From CAZQIC01 sp964593555 (GTDB lineage: Bacteria > Bacteroidota > Bacteroidia > JAFLBG01): a DNA stretch of 22,217 bases. The stretch's first letter is position 1. Every line of letters starts with the position of its first letter. The notes under the pieces were generated by a model. The model was given only the letters and a program-made list of their open reading frames with translations, was not told the origin of the DNA and did not search any database. Where the stretch lies: the NCBI GenBank assembly GCA_964593555.1, contig CAZQIC010000076.1, forward strand, positions 1 to 22,217. The letters are read 5' to 3'. Position numbers and translations under genes: made by a program. This document shows positions 1 through 8,489 of the stretch, one piece after another.

Positions 1-78
1 TCAAACTTTTTTCTAACTTTATGTTCTTAATATCTTATTCGGTATAAACTCTATTTCTCGTTTAAGATATATCTCAGT

Positions 79-783
79 TTGAAAAAGGCATTCTACATAA
101 CACTTTTTTTGCTCTTTGGCTTTACCATATCTCATGGTCAGACAAAGAAAGTAGAGAATTTGCCTAAATATTTGAAAGAGCCACTGAATTTCGGTTTTTA
201 CATTGGAGTTAACCGTGCCGATTTTGTAATACACCCGGTCAATTATCCAATTGATACTTTACTGTCAATAGAATCTGTTCCTAAAATGGGTTTTAACCTG
301 GGAATCATTGCAGAACTAAGACTGCATGATCATGTCACACTGCGTTTTTTACCCGATCTTGCTTTCGGGGAGAGAAATCTACAATACAAACTAAAAACTA
401 CACAATACGGTATTTACATTGTGGAGAAAAAAGTGGAATCTACTTTTATTGATTTTCCATTGGATATAAAATATCGTACAGCGCGGATAAACAATTTTGG
501 AGCTTATCTTATTGGCGGTGGGAAATATACAATTGACCTTGCATCACAAAAAGGTGTGCAGGATAAACCCGGAAGTGAAATTGTTAAACTTAGGAGCAAT
601 GACTGGGCATATGAAGGTGGGTTTGGAATGGATTTTTACCTACCTTATTTTAAATTCGCCATCGAAGGAAAACTTTCTGTAGGAATACGTGACCTGCTTA
701 TAAAAGATTCTTATGTATATTCTCAGGGAATCAACAAACTTAATTCCAAAGTGTTCCTTTTCTCTTTTATCTTTGAGGGATAA
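79..783 (+). CDS. porT: Type IX secretion system protein PorT/SprT (outer-membrane beta-barrel)
   Basis: This 234-residue exported protein resembles PorT/SprT, a membrane component needed for type IX protein secretion and gliding in Bacteroidota. The first 20 residues form a signal peptide (two lysines, then a hydrophobic run to ISHG) with likely cleavage before Gln21. The mature start (residues about 23-50: TKKVENLPKYLKEPLNFGFY, then IGVNRADF) matches the family pattern of a short polar lead followed by a first strand with G-x-N-x-x-D-F. Alternating hydrophobic segments continue to the C-terminal aromatic strand FLFSFIFEG, as in outer-membrane barrels. The start is TTG at 79, chosen because it gives a complete signal peptide and there is no better ATG. 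A flavoprotein gene follows after 15 bases and is probably co-transcribed. The family assignment comes from recall of the sequence pattern; a generic PorT-family barrel protein is the alternative. Confidence 0.8.
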   Translation: MKKAFYITLFLLFGFTISHGQTKKVENLPKYLKEPLNFGFYIGVNRADFVIHPVNYPIDTLLSIESVPKMGFNLGIIAELRLHDHVTLRFLPDLAFGERNLQYKLKTTQYGIYIVEKKVESTFIDFPLDIKYRTARINNFGAYLIGGGKYTIDLASQKGVQDKPGSEIVKLRSNDWAYEGGFGMDFYLPYFKFAIEGKLSVGIRDLLIKDSYVYSQGINKLNSKVFLFSFIFEG

Positions 784-798
784 TGTATACAACTCCCT

Positions 799-2391
799 AT
801 GCCTAAAGAAGTACAAATTACTGTAGCACCAGATGAAGCGGCCGACCCTGAAGTTCTCAAATGGAAAGCCAGTGAAAAATTGGGAATTGGCATCAAAAAC
901 ATAAATGAAATTCAGGTCATTAAACGCTCCATTGATGCGCGAAACAAACACATCAAAATAAACCTAACACTTAAAGTTTATGTTGATGAAGAAAAGATTT
1001 CTAAAGAAGTTGAGAAAACAAATTATAAAAATGTAAGCGAAAAAAAATCCGTAATTATTATTGGCGCTGGCCCTGCAGGACTTTTCGCTGCGTTGGAATT
1101 GATCAAGGAAGGAGTAAAACCAGTTATTATTGAAAGAGGAAAAGATGTTCGTGATCGTCGTCGTGATCTGGCTGCGTTAAATAAAGAACACATTGTAAAT
1201 CCAAATTCCAATTATTGTTTTGGTGAAGGCGGCGCAGGAACTTACTCCGATGGAAAATTATATACACGCTCCGGAAAAAAAAGTGATATAGAAGCTATAT
1301 TAAAAACTTTTGTGGAGCATGGTGCCAGTGAAGAAATAATGGTTGATGCACATCCGCATATAGGAACCAATAAACTTCCCGATATCATTGTAAAAATGCG
1401 GGAGACCATTCTCAATCACGGCGGAGAAATACATTTTAACACATTGTTAGTTGATCTTGACATTAAAAATGAAACTATTTCATCTGCAATTTGTAAAGAT
1501 CTCATCAGTGATACAACTAAAGAATTCAATGGAGATGCTATAATCCTTGCTACCGGGCATTCTGCAAGAGATATTTTTGAACTGTTTCACAAAAAAAATA
1601 TTTTAATTGAAGCTAAACCCTTCGCAATGGGTGTTCGTGTTGAGCATCCGCAGGATCTTATTGATTCGATGCAGTACCATTGCAGCATTAAAGAAGTAGA
1701 GACGCAAAGAAAACATTTACCTGCGGCACCATATACCTGGGTTGAACAGGTAAAAGACCGGGGCGTATATTCCTTTTGCATGTGCCCGGGTGGGATCATT
1801 GCGCCTTGCGCGACTCAACAGGAAGAAGTAGTAACCAATGGATGGTCTCCTTCAAAAAGAAATAATCCATTCGCGAATTCAGGAATTGTGGTGAGCATTA
1901 CACTTGAAGATCTTGAAAAATATAAAGAACATGGGCCGCTTGCAGGACTTCGTTACCAACAGGAAGTAGAGCGCATGGCATGGGAGGCAGGAGGCAAAAC
2001 ACAAACTGCTCCAGCACAACGCTTACTTGATTTTATTAATGGAAAAACTTCTTTTGACCTCCCTCCTACTTCATATCAACCGGGAGTAAAATCTGCTCCA
2101 TTGCATGAACTATTACCAAAGGATATTTCCATGCGTTTGAGAGAAGGATTTAAAGCTTACGGAATTAAAAAGAAAGATTATTTACATAAAGATGCCGTCA
2201 TTGTCGGAGTTGAATCACGCACCTCATCACCTGTACGCATACCAAGGGATAAGGAAACGCTAGAGCATCCCCAGGTAAAAAACCTTTACCCTTGCGGTGA
2301 AGGCGGTGGTTATGCTGGTGGAATTGTTTCTGCAGCTATGGATGGTGTGAGGGTGGCGAAAATAATTGCTGTTAAAATCACAACTAAATAA
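799..2391 (+). CDS. NAD(P)/FAD-dependent oxidoreductase, COG2509 type
   Basis: This 530-residue soluble flavoprotein is of the uncharacterised COG2509 'FAD-dependent dehydrogenase' type; its substrate is unknown. Residues about 1-80 form a small N-terminal domain that precedes the Rossmann fold, as is usual in this group. The dinucleotide-binding motif GAGPAG is at residues 89-94 and is followed by Glu112 (VIIERG), which should bind the FAD ribose. A second conserved block near residues 497-522 (YPCGEGGGYAGG, then SAAMDGVRVA) matches the C-terminal FAD-contact motif of the HI0933/COG2509 superfamily. There is no signal peptide or membrane segment, so the protein is cytoplasmic. It starts 15 bases after porT and converges on the minus-strand gene ending at 2424. 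The length and all the motifs appear intact. I cannot assign a reaction beyond flavin-dependent redox chemistry. Confidence 0.85.
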   Translation: MPKEVQITVAPDEAADPEVLKWKASEKLGIGIKNINEIQVIKRSIDARNKHIKINLTLKVYVDEEKISKEVEKTNYKNVSEKKSVIIIGAGPAGLFAALELIKEGVKPVIIERGKDVRDRRRDLAALNKEHIVNPNSNYCFGEGGAGTYSDGKLYTRSGKKSDIEAILKTFVEHGASEEIMVDAHPHIGTNKLPDIIVKMRETILNHGGEIHFNTLLVDLDIKNETISSAICKDLISDTTKEFNGDAIILATGHSARDIFELFHKKNILIEAKPFAMGVRVEHPQDLIDSMQYHCSIKEVETQRKHLPAAPYTWVEQVKDRGVYSFCMCPGGIIAPCATQQEEVVTNGWSPSKRNNPFANSGIVVSITLEDLEKYKEHGPLAGLRYQQEVERMAWEAGGKTQTAPAQRLLDFINGKTSFDLPPTSYQPGVKSAPLHELLPKDISMRLREGFKAYGIKKKDYLHKDAVIVGVESRTSSPVRIPRDKETLEHPQVKNLYPCGEGGGYAGGIVSAAMDGVRVAKIIAVKITTK

Positions 2392-2423
2392 TCTTGTTTA
2401 AAATATCCAGATTCTTTGTAGCA

Positions 2424-3269
2424 CTAATCGTAACTAATTCTTTTACTTCTAAGTACCTTTTTTAGTTTCTTACGTGCCTTTAATTCTATTTCCCATGCAG
2501 GACTTTCACTGTCCTTATTTTTCCTGGATAACGCTATGTTTCTTGATCTCGTATGTTCAATTTCATGCACTCCAGTCAAGTAATAGAATTCCCTTAAGCT
2601 CGAATAATTATACGATTGTCCTTTAGGATCTGCCCGCCTGGTAGCCTCAGAAAGGACAACCTGTTCGTTTAATTGTTTCCTATAAATACTGTCCCTGTGT
2701 TCTTTCTGATGTCGTAATTTAGCCATAAGACTATCTCTGGACTTACCCGTTATTTCCTCTCCGTCTCCAAAATAATTTATAAATAATATTTTCCCTTCTT
2801 TATATCCCTTCAAATCTCTTATACCAAACCTGTAGGCTCCCTTGCAAATTATTATCCGTATTTCCTTCCATGTTGGTTTTCCATCATAGTCGGTTATCGA
2901 AGCCGCGAATCCGTTTTTTCGGACAGGACCGGTGATCGCATACATGAATGCTACATCATTCTCGTATTTATACGCTCCAATGCTATCGCTGAAGTAAATA
3001 TTAATTTTGCTTTTCGTTTTTAGTAAATGTATGATCGCTCCTCTTCCCCTTTTGGTAATCCACATTGTTTCAAATAGATTACGAAGATCGTCTGTGCAAT
3101 TTTGACTAAACACTAAATGTTTACGGGATAAGACTTCAATCTTTACTGTTTCATTATTCCTTTGGCAAACAGCACCCTTTAAACCAGCATATTTATAAAA
3201 GATATTCGCATTATTTTCGGAGGAAAATATTACACATAGCAACAAACAAATAATTAAACGAAGAGGCAT
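2424..3269 (-). CDS. Exported protein of unknown function with a C-terminal HEIEH motif
   Basis: I do not recognise this 281-residue protein. Residues 1 to about 21 (MPLRLIICLLLCVIFSSENNA) look like a cleavable signal peptide, so it is probably periplasmic or surface located. The middle is mixed alpha/beta with no motif I can name, followed by a charged helical stretch at residues about 190-215. Near the C-terminus is YLTGVHEIEHT, with HEIEH at about residues 235-239. This fits the HExxH zinc-protease signature and is followed by glutamates at about 255, 260 and 262 that could supply a third ligand. The tail is strongly basic (KARKKLKKVLRSKR). The motif alone does not prove a protease. The gene lies downstream of dnaK but beyond the dnaK terminator, so it should be transcribed separately. 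Confidence 0.75.
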   Translation of the reverse strand: MPLRLIICLLLCVIFSSENNANIFYKYAGLKGAVCQRNNETVKIEVLSRKHLVFSQNCTDDLRNLFETMWITKRGRGAIIHLLKTKSKINIYFSDSIGAYKYENDVAFMYAITGPVRKNGFAASITDYDGKPTWKEIRIIICKGAYRFGIRDLKGYKEGKILFINYFGDGEEITGKSRDSLMAKLRHQKEHRDSIYRKQLNEQVVLSEATRRADPKGQSYNYSSLREFYYLTGVHEIEHTRSRNIALSRKNKDSESPAWEIELKARKKLKKVLRSKRISYD

Positions 3270-3330
3270 AACAATATAATGTCGGGATGGTTAAAAAGTC
3301 ACACTTAACTACTTTTGGCTTAAAGCAAAA

Positions 3331-3357
3331 AAAGCGGCGGGTTTTACCCGCCGCTTT
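3331..3357 (-). terminator. Rho-independent terminator of dnaK
   Basis: A perfect 12-bp stem (AAAGCGGCGGGT paired with ACCCGCCGCTTT) closes a 3-base loop. Read on the minus strand it lies 22 bases past the dnaK stop codon and ends in a run of T (complement of A at 3327-3333). A shorter T run on the other side makes it potentially bidirectional. It separates dnaK from the exported-protein gene downstream. Confidence 0.9.
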
Positions 3358-3379
3358 TGCATTTCACTTATCAATCTGA

Positions 3380-5302
3380 TTATTTTTTATCGTCCTTCAC
3401 TTCTTCATACTCCACATCAGTCACATCTGAATTGGCTTTCCCATCCCCTTCCGGAGCTTCGCCTGCATTGCCAGCACCATTCGCAGCTTGTCCGCCCTGA
3501 GAAGCTTTATACATATCTTCTGATGCTGCTTGCCATGCACTGTTTAATTTGTTCATTGCAACTTCAATACCTGCAAGGTCTTTAGCACCATGAGCAGTTT
3601 TTAATTCAGCAAAAGCAGTTTCGATATTTCCTTTTTTATCAGCAGGAATTTTATCGCCATATTCTTTCAACTGTTTTTCAGTCTGGAAGATCAATGAATC
3701 AGCAGCATTTACTTTATCCACTTCTTCTCTCGCTTTTTTATCAGAATCAGCATTTGCTTCTGCTTCTTTTTTCATTTTGTCTATCTCATCTTTAGATAAA
3801 CCTGAACTTGCTTCGATTCTGATGTTTTGAGATTTACCTGTCGCTTTATCTTTCGCAGTTACACTCAATATACCATTCGCATCGATATCAAAAATTACTT
3901 CTACTTGAGGCATTCCTCTTGGAGCTGGCGGTATCCCATCTAAGTGAAACCTTCCGATACTACGGTTATCCCTTGCCATTGGTCTTTCTCCCTGCAACAC
4001 ATGTATCTCAACCGAAGGCTGATTATCAGATGCAGTAGAAAATGTTTCAGATTTTTTAGATGGTATAGTTGTATTGGATTCGATCAGTCTTGTGAATACA
4101 CCACCCATTGTTTCAATACCCAATGAAAGCGGAGTAACATCCAATAACAATACATCTTTTACTTCACCTGTTAATACACCACCTTGTATAGCCGCTCCAA
4201 TTGCAACAACTTCATCTGGATTTACTCCTTTCGAAGCTGCTTTACCAAAGAATTTTTGAACCGCTTCTTGTATAGCAGGAATACGCGTTGAACCGCCCAC
4301 CAAAATAACTTCATCAATATCGCCAATAGACAAACCGGCATTTTTCATTGCCGATTTACATGGCTCAATTGTTCTTTTGATCAAATCATCTACCAATTGC
4401 TCAAACTTAGCTTTGGTCAATGTTTTGACTAAGTGTTTTGGTATTCCATCAACAGGCATAATGTATGGCAGGTTGATCTCTGTAGATGCTGAACTTGACA
4501 ATTCTATTTTAGCTTTTTCAGCACCTTCTTTTAAACGCTGAAGAGCCATTGGATCTTTGGTAAGATCTATATTGCCATTTTCATTTTTAAATTCCTGTAC
4601 CAGCCAGTCAATTATTTTCTGGTCAAAGTCATCACCACCTAAGTGTGTATCACCATCGGTTGATTTTACTTCAAATACTCCATCACCTAATTCCAGAACA
4701 GAAACGTCATGAGTACCTCCACCGCAGTCGAACACCACAATTTTCATTTCCCGATTTCTTTTATCAAGCCCATAAGCCAACGCTGCTGCAGTTGGTTCGT
4801 TAATGATCCTTTTAACTTTCAAACCAGCTATTTCTCCGGCTTCTTTTGTAGCCTGGCGCTGCGCATCGTTAAAGTATGCAGGAACAGTAATAACCGCTTC
4901 CGTTACTTCATGACCCAAATAATCTTCCGCAGTTTTTTTCATCTTCTGCAATACCATTGCAGAGATTTCCTGCGGAGTATATTTACGATCATCTATCTGA
5001 ACACGAACAGTATTATTATCTCCTTGCACAACTTTATAAGGAACACGACCTACTTCGCTGCTTATTTCGTTAAAAGTATGACCCATAAAACGCTTGATAG
5101 AAAACACCGTTTTTGTAGGATTTGTTATCGCCTGGCGTTTTGCAGGATCACCCACTTTACGTTCTCCATTTTCAACAAATGCAACAATAGAAGGGGTTGT
5201 TCTTCTTCCTTCGCTATTAGGTATTACAACCGGTTCATTGCCCTCCATAACTGATACGCAAGAGTTAGTTGTACCTAAGTCTATTCCTATTATTTTGCCC
5301 AT
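3380..5302 (-). CDS. dnaK: Chaperone protein DnaK (Hsp70)
   Basis: DnaK is the cytoplasmic Hsp70 ATPase that binds exposed hydrophobic segments and works with J-domain proteins and GrpE. The protein is full length (640 residues). The N-terminal nucleotide-binding domain opens with GIDLGTTNSCV (residues 5-15) and carries the actin-fold phosphate and adenosine motifs VVFDCGGGTHDVSVLE and VILVGGSTRIPAIQE. The substrate-binding domain begins near residue 390 with the linker DVLLLDVTPLSLGIETMGG. The C-terminal lid ends in a Gly/Ala/Asn-rich stretch followed by the acidic tail DVEYEEVKDDKK, typical of bacterial DnaK. No dnaJ or grpE is adjacent, which is common in Bacteroidota. The 150-base upstream region carries five TGNCA pentamers that may take part in stress control. 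A strong terminator follows. Confidence 0.98.
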   Translation of the reverse strand: MGKIIGIDLGTTNSCVSVMEGNEPVVIPNSEGRRTTPSIVAFVENGERKVGDPAKRQAITNPTKTVFSIKRFMGHTFNEISSEVGRVPYKVVQGDNNTVRVQIDDRKYTPQEISAMVLQKMKKTAEDYLGHEVTEAVITVPAYFNDAQRQATKEAGEIAGLKVKRIINEPTAAALAYGLDKRNREMKIVVFDCGGGTHDVSVLELGDGVFEVKSTDGDTHLGGDDFDQKIIDWLVQEFKNENGNIDLTKDPMALQRLKEGAEKAKIELSSSASTEINLPYIMPVDGIPKHLVKTLTKAKFEQLVDDLIKRTIEPCKSAMKNAGLSIGDIDEVILVGGSTRIPAIQEAVQKFFGKAASKGVNPDEVVAIGAAIQGGVLTGEVKDVLLLDVTPLSLGIETMGGVFTRLIESNTTIPSKKSETFSTASDNQPSVEIHVLQGERPMARDNRSIGRFHLDGIPPAPRGMPQVEVIFDIDANGILSVTAKDKATGKSQNIRIEASSGLSKDEIDKMKKEAEANADSDKKAREEVDKVNAADSLIFQTEKQLKEYGDKIPADKKGNIETAFAELKTAHGAKDLAGIEVAMNKLNSAWQAASEDMYKASQGGQAANGAGNAGEAPEGDGKANSDVTDVEYEEVKDDKK

Positions 5303-5348
5303 AACTTATATATATTTTAATTTTTACGTATTTATAACAATGGCCAAA

Positions 5349-5434
5349 TGTCAATGATTATGCCATGGGGCAAATTGGTAAAAAATGGCACAAAATTAGA
5401 GCTTGGCAGTGAAATAAAAGGATAAAAACTGACA
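5349..5434. promoter_or_regulatory. dnaK upstream region with five TGNCA pentamers
   Basis: The intergenic DNA before dnaK holds five copies of the self-complementary pentamer TGNCA, at 5349-5353, 5361-5365, 5386-5390, 5404-5408 and 5430-5434. About 0.3 copies would be expected by chance in 86 bases. TGCCAT at 5361 and ATGGCA at 5385 also form an inverted pair. A minus-strand TAATTTTG (complement of 5391-5398) fits the Bacteroidota -7 box TAnnTTTG, about 90 bases before the start codon. No CIRCE element (TTAGCACTC-type) is visible. The regulatory role is inferred. Confidence 0.35.
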
Positions 5435-5452
5435 AAACGACACCAGCGTTGA

Positions 5453-6445
5453 CTACTGAAAGCTCAAGTCTTTGGTATATTGACCCAGTCTTAAGGAGTC
5501 TTTCGAGGATAAGGTTAATGGAAGATTTTTTATGGCCTTGTTATATCGTGCCGCAAAGATCCCTATCCCATTATCAATATTTGTATACTCAGGCTTTTCC
5601 TGAACAATACCAGTTGAAGGTTGATTTACTTCCATATACGTACTAAAATCATCGCTTGCAGCCGAAAACAGATAATCAAGATTCCCAATATGTCTTATTA
5701 CATCCGTATTAGGAGTTAAATAGCGCGTAAGCGATTTGTAAAATTCTTCTCCCATAAAATTGACCTCAAGTAATTCACCACCGCTTAAATCCCGTGACTT
5801 AAGAGTGCCAAAATAAATATCTACATATTTCGGTGTTATAACATGACTAACAATATCTTCTTCGTCATAATGAAATCTTAATGTAAAATCATATATTTTA
5901 CCGTTTACAGAGCTTCTCCATGTAACTTTATGCGGTGTTGTTGGGTGGGTAAAACTAATGCCCGGTGATGCCGGCGAAGGTTTTTCTATATTAAAATCAT
6001 GGACAAGAGTGGTCTTTGCAGTAACTGTATTATTTGTTTTTGTATTTACAATATTTAACCTGTACTCACTTTCATCATCCAAAGTAGTATCTAATCTAAA
6101 AAGCACTTGGTTAGGACTAGCAAACATGCCGGAATTCTTCGGCACCGAATGATCTTCTATAAGCGGATAAGACTCAACTATATTTCCATTCAAATAACGA
6201 TCCATTCTCACATTCAAAGAATTTGCATAATTAATGGAGTCAAACACCTGGGCCATTTCCAGCGCATTTCCTTCACCAAGAAAAGCTTTATTTATTCGAA
6301 TATATTGTGCGGTGTCAGCCTGGTTCAACAAACCATAAACAATGGTGGTTTCTTTCCAATCAGCCAACACATCAACGTCCGTTTTACAGGAATTCAACAG
6401 AAAAAAAACTGTAACAAAAACAAGTAAGGACTTCATGAAACTCAT
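5453..6445 (-). CDS. Bacteroidota lipoprotein of unknown function
   Basis: This is a 330-residue predicted lipoprotein. The N-terminus has a charged lead, a hydrophobic stretch (LLVFVTVFFLLN) and a lipobox-like LNSC with the acylated cysteine at residue 20. Asp and Lys residues follow the cysteine. The early mature region, with VYGLLNQADTAQYIRINKAFLGEGNALEMAQ, recalls a group of Bacteroidota lipoproteins of unknown role. The rest is beta-rich and contains two immunoglobulin-like stretches, which is only an impression from sequence. The first ATG is at 6445 and a second is three codons later at 6436 (MKSLL...). The second gives a more ordinary signal sequence and is a credible true start. A minus-strand -7 box at 6458-6451 lies only five bases before the first ATG, which also favours the later start. 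The gene is downstream of, and probably independent from, the membrane protein gene at 6553. Confidence 0.8.
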   Translation of the reverse strand: MSFMKSLLVFVTVFFLLNSCKTDVDVLADWKETTIVYGLLNQADTAQYIRINKAFLGEGNALEMAQVFDSINYANSLNVRMDRYLNGNIVESYPLIEDHSVPKNSGMFASPNQVLFRLDTTLDDESEYRLNIVNTKTNNTVTAKTTLVHDFNIEKPSPASPGISFTHPTTPHKVTWRSSVNGKIYDFTLRFHYDEEDIVSHVITPKYVDIYFGTLKSRDLSGGELLEVNFMGEEFYKSLTRYLTPNTDVIRHIGNLDYLFSAASDDFSTYMEVNQPSTGIVQEKPEYTNIDNGIGIFAARYNKAIKNLPLTLSSKDSLRLGQYTKDLSFQ

Positions 6446-6450
6446 ATTTA

Positions 6451-6458
6451 CAAATCTA
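6451..6458 (-). promoter_or_regulatory. Bacteroidota -7 box for the lipoprotein gene
   Basis: Read on the minus strand this is TAGATTTG, a full match to the Bacteroidota primary-sigma -7 consensus TAnnTTTG. It ends five bases before the first candidate ATG (6445) and 14 bases before the second (6436). No clear TTTG element is visible at -33. Confidence 0.5.
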
Positions 6459-6552
6459 TCATTTTAATCGTATTTATTATTATTTATTTCATTAACGGTC
6501 ATAAATGAAAATGAGCTGCGCAAAATGACGGATAAAGGAATATTTTCAGATA

Positions 6553-8370
6553 CTATTTTACAATTAACTTAAACCTACTGTTAATGCCCCACCATTTAAT
6601 GCCCTCTGTAATAATATCTGCTTCTACTATATATGTTCCTTTCTCTTCAGGAATATTTACTACCAGTCCCTGAGTGAATTTTTTATCAATATCAACATCA
6701 AAAGGGGTTCGATATCCATCCCATACTATTTGTTTACCATCCGAATCATAAATATGATACGATAATGAAATTGAATTCGCGGCTTGACGAAAAGAAGGAA
6801 TAACCTTACCTGATTTATTTTCAATAACAAACGGCATAATCACAAACAGATCCATATCAGATTTAATGCTTTCCATTAACGGATAAAGCTTTACAGCTTG
6901 ATTGTTCAACAACGAATCCATTACTATGCTATCGGTTTGTGCAGTGTTAATTTTTCTGTAACCAAGATCAGGCAATCTAAAATATTTTTTATTCAATTTA
7001 TTTGCGGGGTAATTAAACATATATGCATCCCATTCTGGGCCCAGAAAAACAGTTTTGTCCTGCATAAGCGAATCGTATTTACTCAAATTATCCGAAACAA
7101 AATAAGTTACTGCCGAGTCCGGGTTTTGCATAGCAGAATACAAAAAAGTTTCGAACGGAAATGTCCACCTGGTCCAGGCAACCTGCCACAAGTAATTTTT
7201 GTCTTCAAGCAAATATCTTTTTTCGGGGAAACTTTTCCCATATTCGGTCATTCGACTTATGTATTGTATTTTTTTTGTCAATACACTTTTGCATTGATAT
7301 ATACTGAATAAACTGAACAGAATAAAAGGTGACACTATAAACAAAGACCTGGTTTCGCGCGTTTTATTTTTAACGGATGATATGAGCGGTAATGCAATAA
7401 AAAAACCATGTGCCACAAAATAACTCTGCAAGAAAAGCGGTGAATCTCCTTTTTGAAAATAAATAACAACGAGTACAAAAAAGCCAAATGAGAATAAAAT
7501 ATGTAATACCAATACTGCCCATCGTTTCAAATAAATTAACAAAGCAATTGTAATTGCCATCAAAAGTAAAGCTGTTTTTAATTGAGTGGAAATAAAATTT
7601 ATTATATACTGAGTGCTCGGCTCATGCAATAGCTTATAAATATCTACTCCAAGAATTGTATTTAAACCAATGAGATGGTTAGTTTCATAATCGGAAACCT
7701 GAACAAAAAAGAACCGGACAATATACAATAGCCCAACAAACAGCATCGGAATAAAAAGGCAGGGATTTTTCCATTTATTGTCTTCCGCAGATTCCATCAA
7801 CAATAAAAATGCAACCAAGAAAACTGTTAATGGATGACAAATAAAACACAATGCAAATAGGATCAAAAGGGAAAACCAGGTTGCAATTCGCTTTAGAGGT
7901 AAGCTATAATATTCTTCGCGGGATATATAAGCCCAAAGCATTACACAGCATACGATACCGGATTGAAGTTCAGCAACGGGATAATAAAACACATGCCTGA
8001 AACATAAACACAGTGACAAAAGCATTACAATGCCTGCCTTGTTATTTTTTAAAAACAGTGTGACATATAAAAAAGCTAAATAATAAAGCAGAACAAAAGA
8101 GGCAGAATATAATCGCAAAAATGTTTTAATGGAACAACCTAACTTAAGAGCCAACAAAGGGAGTGACTGAGTTATCCAATGTATTTTTCTCGGACCTTCG
8201 GTCATGTAATCTCCATACTGAATGATTTTAAAAGAATAAAATGCGTTATCGGTATTGATCATTCTTTCTTTATAATAAAGAACTGCGAGAAAGAGCTGGA
8301 AGCCAAAAAACAACAAACCAGATATCTGGATGGGATAATTTTCTTTTTTAATATGGTTTTGCAGCAACAT
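6553..8370 (-). CDS. Large polytopic membrane protein, possibly GT-C-like
   Basis: This integral membrane protein of about 605 residues has roughly ten to eleven predicted membrane segments in its first 370 residues. They include LLFFGFQLFLAVLYY, FVLLYYLAFLYVTLFL, IVMLLSLCLCF, SLLILFALCFICHPLTVFLVAFLLL, LFIPMLFVGLLYIVRFFF, LLLMAITIALLIYL, LHILFSFGFFVLVVIYF, FFIALPLISSV and LFIVSPFILFSLFSIY. A soluble C-terminal domain of about 230 residues follows and ends in a beta-rich part that would face the periplasm. An acidic pair lies in the first loop (MINTDNAFYSF). This layout resembles GT-C glycosyltransferases and O-antigen polymerase-like proteins, but I see no diagnostic motif and give no function. 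The start is taken as ATG at 8370. A TTG at 8406 would add 12 hydrophobic residues and is less likely. The gene is divergent from panB. Confidence 0.75.
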   Translation of the reverse strand: MLLQNHIKKENYPIQISGLLFFGFQLFLAVLYYKERMINTDNAFYSFKIIQYGDYMTEGPRKIHWITQSLPLLALKLGCSIKTFLRLYSASFVLLYYLAFLYVTLFLKNNKAGIVMLLSLCLCFRHVFYYPVAELQSGIVCCVMLWAYISREEYYSLPLKRIATWFSLLILFALCFICHPLTVFLVAFLLLMESAEDNKWKNPCLFIPMLFVGLLYIVRFFFVQVSDYETNHLIGLNTILGVDIYKLLHEPSTQYIINFISTQLKTALLLMAITIALLIYLKRWAVLVLHILFSFGFFVLVVIYFQKGDSPLFLQSYFVAHGFFIALPLISSVKNKTRETRSLFIVSPFILFSLFSIYQCKSVLTKKIQYISRMTEYGKSFPEKRYLLEDKNYLWQVAWTRWTFPFETFLYSAMQNPDSAVTYFVSDNLSKYDSLMQDKTVFLGPEWDAYMFNYPANKLNKKYFRLPDLGYRKINTAQTDSIVMDSLLNNQAVKLYPLMESIKSDMDLFVIMPFVIENKSGKVIPSFRQAANSISLSYHIYDSDGKQIVWDGYRTPFDVDIDKKFTQGLVVNIPEEKGTYIVEADIITEGIKWWGINSRFKLIVK

Positions 8371-8451
8371 GAGAAACAAAGGTAGAAACACCGGTAGCAA
8401 TTGCAAATAATATAGCAGTGACTATACAAGCTTTTTAATACATAATATTTG

Positions 8452-8459
8452 TAGCTTTG
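8452..8459 (+). promoter_or_regulatory. Bacteroidota -7 box of panB
   Basis: TAGCTTTG matches the TAnnTTTG consensus exactly and lies 30 bases before the panB ATG, giving a leader of roughly 20-25 bases. The TTG at 8457 that could extend the panB frame lies inside this box, which argues against that longer start. Confidence 0.6.
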
Positions 8460-8489
8460 GTATCAACAAATAACAGACAATCACTAACC

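Noticed and set aside
1..78. End of an upstream gene at the left edge
   Set aside because: Too short to recognise any coding frame; stops occur in the frames I could read and no motif is visible.
4709..5254. Plus-strand open frame of 181 codons antisense to dnaK
   Set aside because: It lies wholly within dnaK. Its product is rich in Phe, Arg, His and Ser with no family resemblance, as expected for the complement of a conserved gene.
5303..5348. TTGACA and TATAAA near dnaK as a classical sigma-70 promoter
   Set aside because: The spacing is only about 12 bases, far from 17, and Bacteroidota use a different consensus.
6898..7311. Plus-strand open frame of 137 codons
   Set aside because: It is antisense to the membrane protein gene and has no recognisable motif; coding signals favour the minus strand.
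8457..8489. Upstream TTG start for panB
   Set aside because: The codon lies within the TAGCTTTG promoter box and the added 11 residues are not seen in the family.
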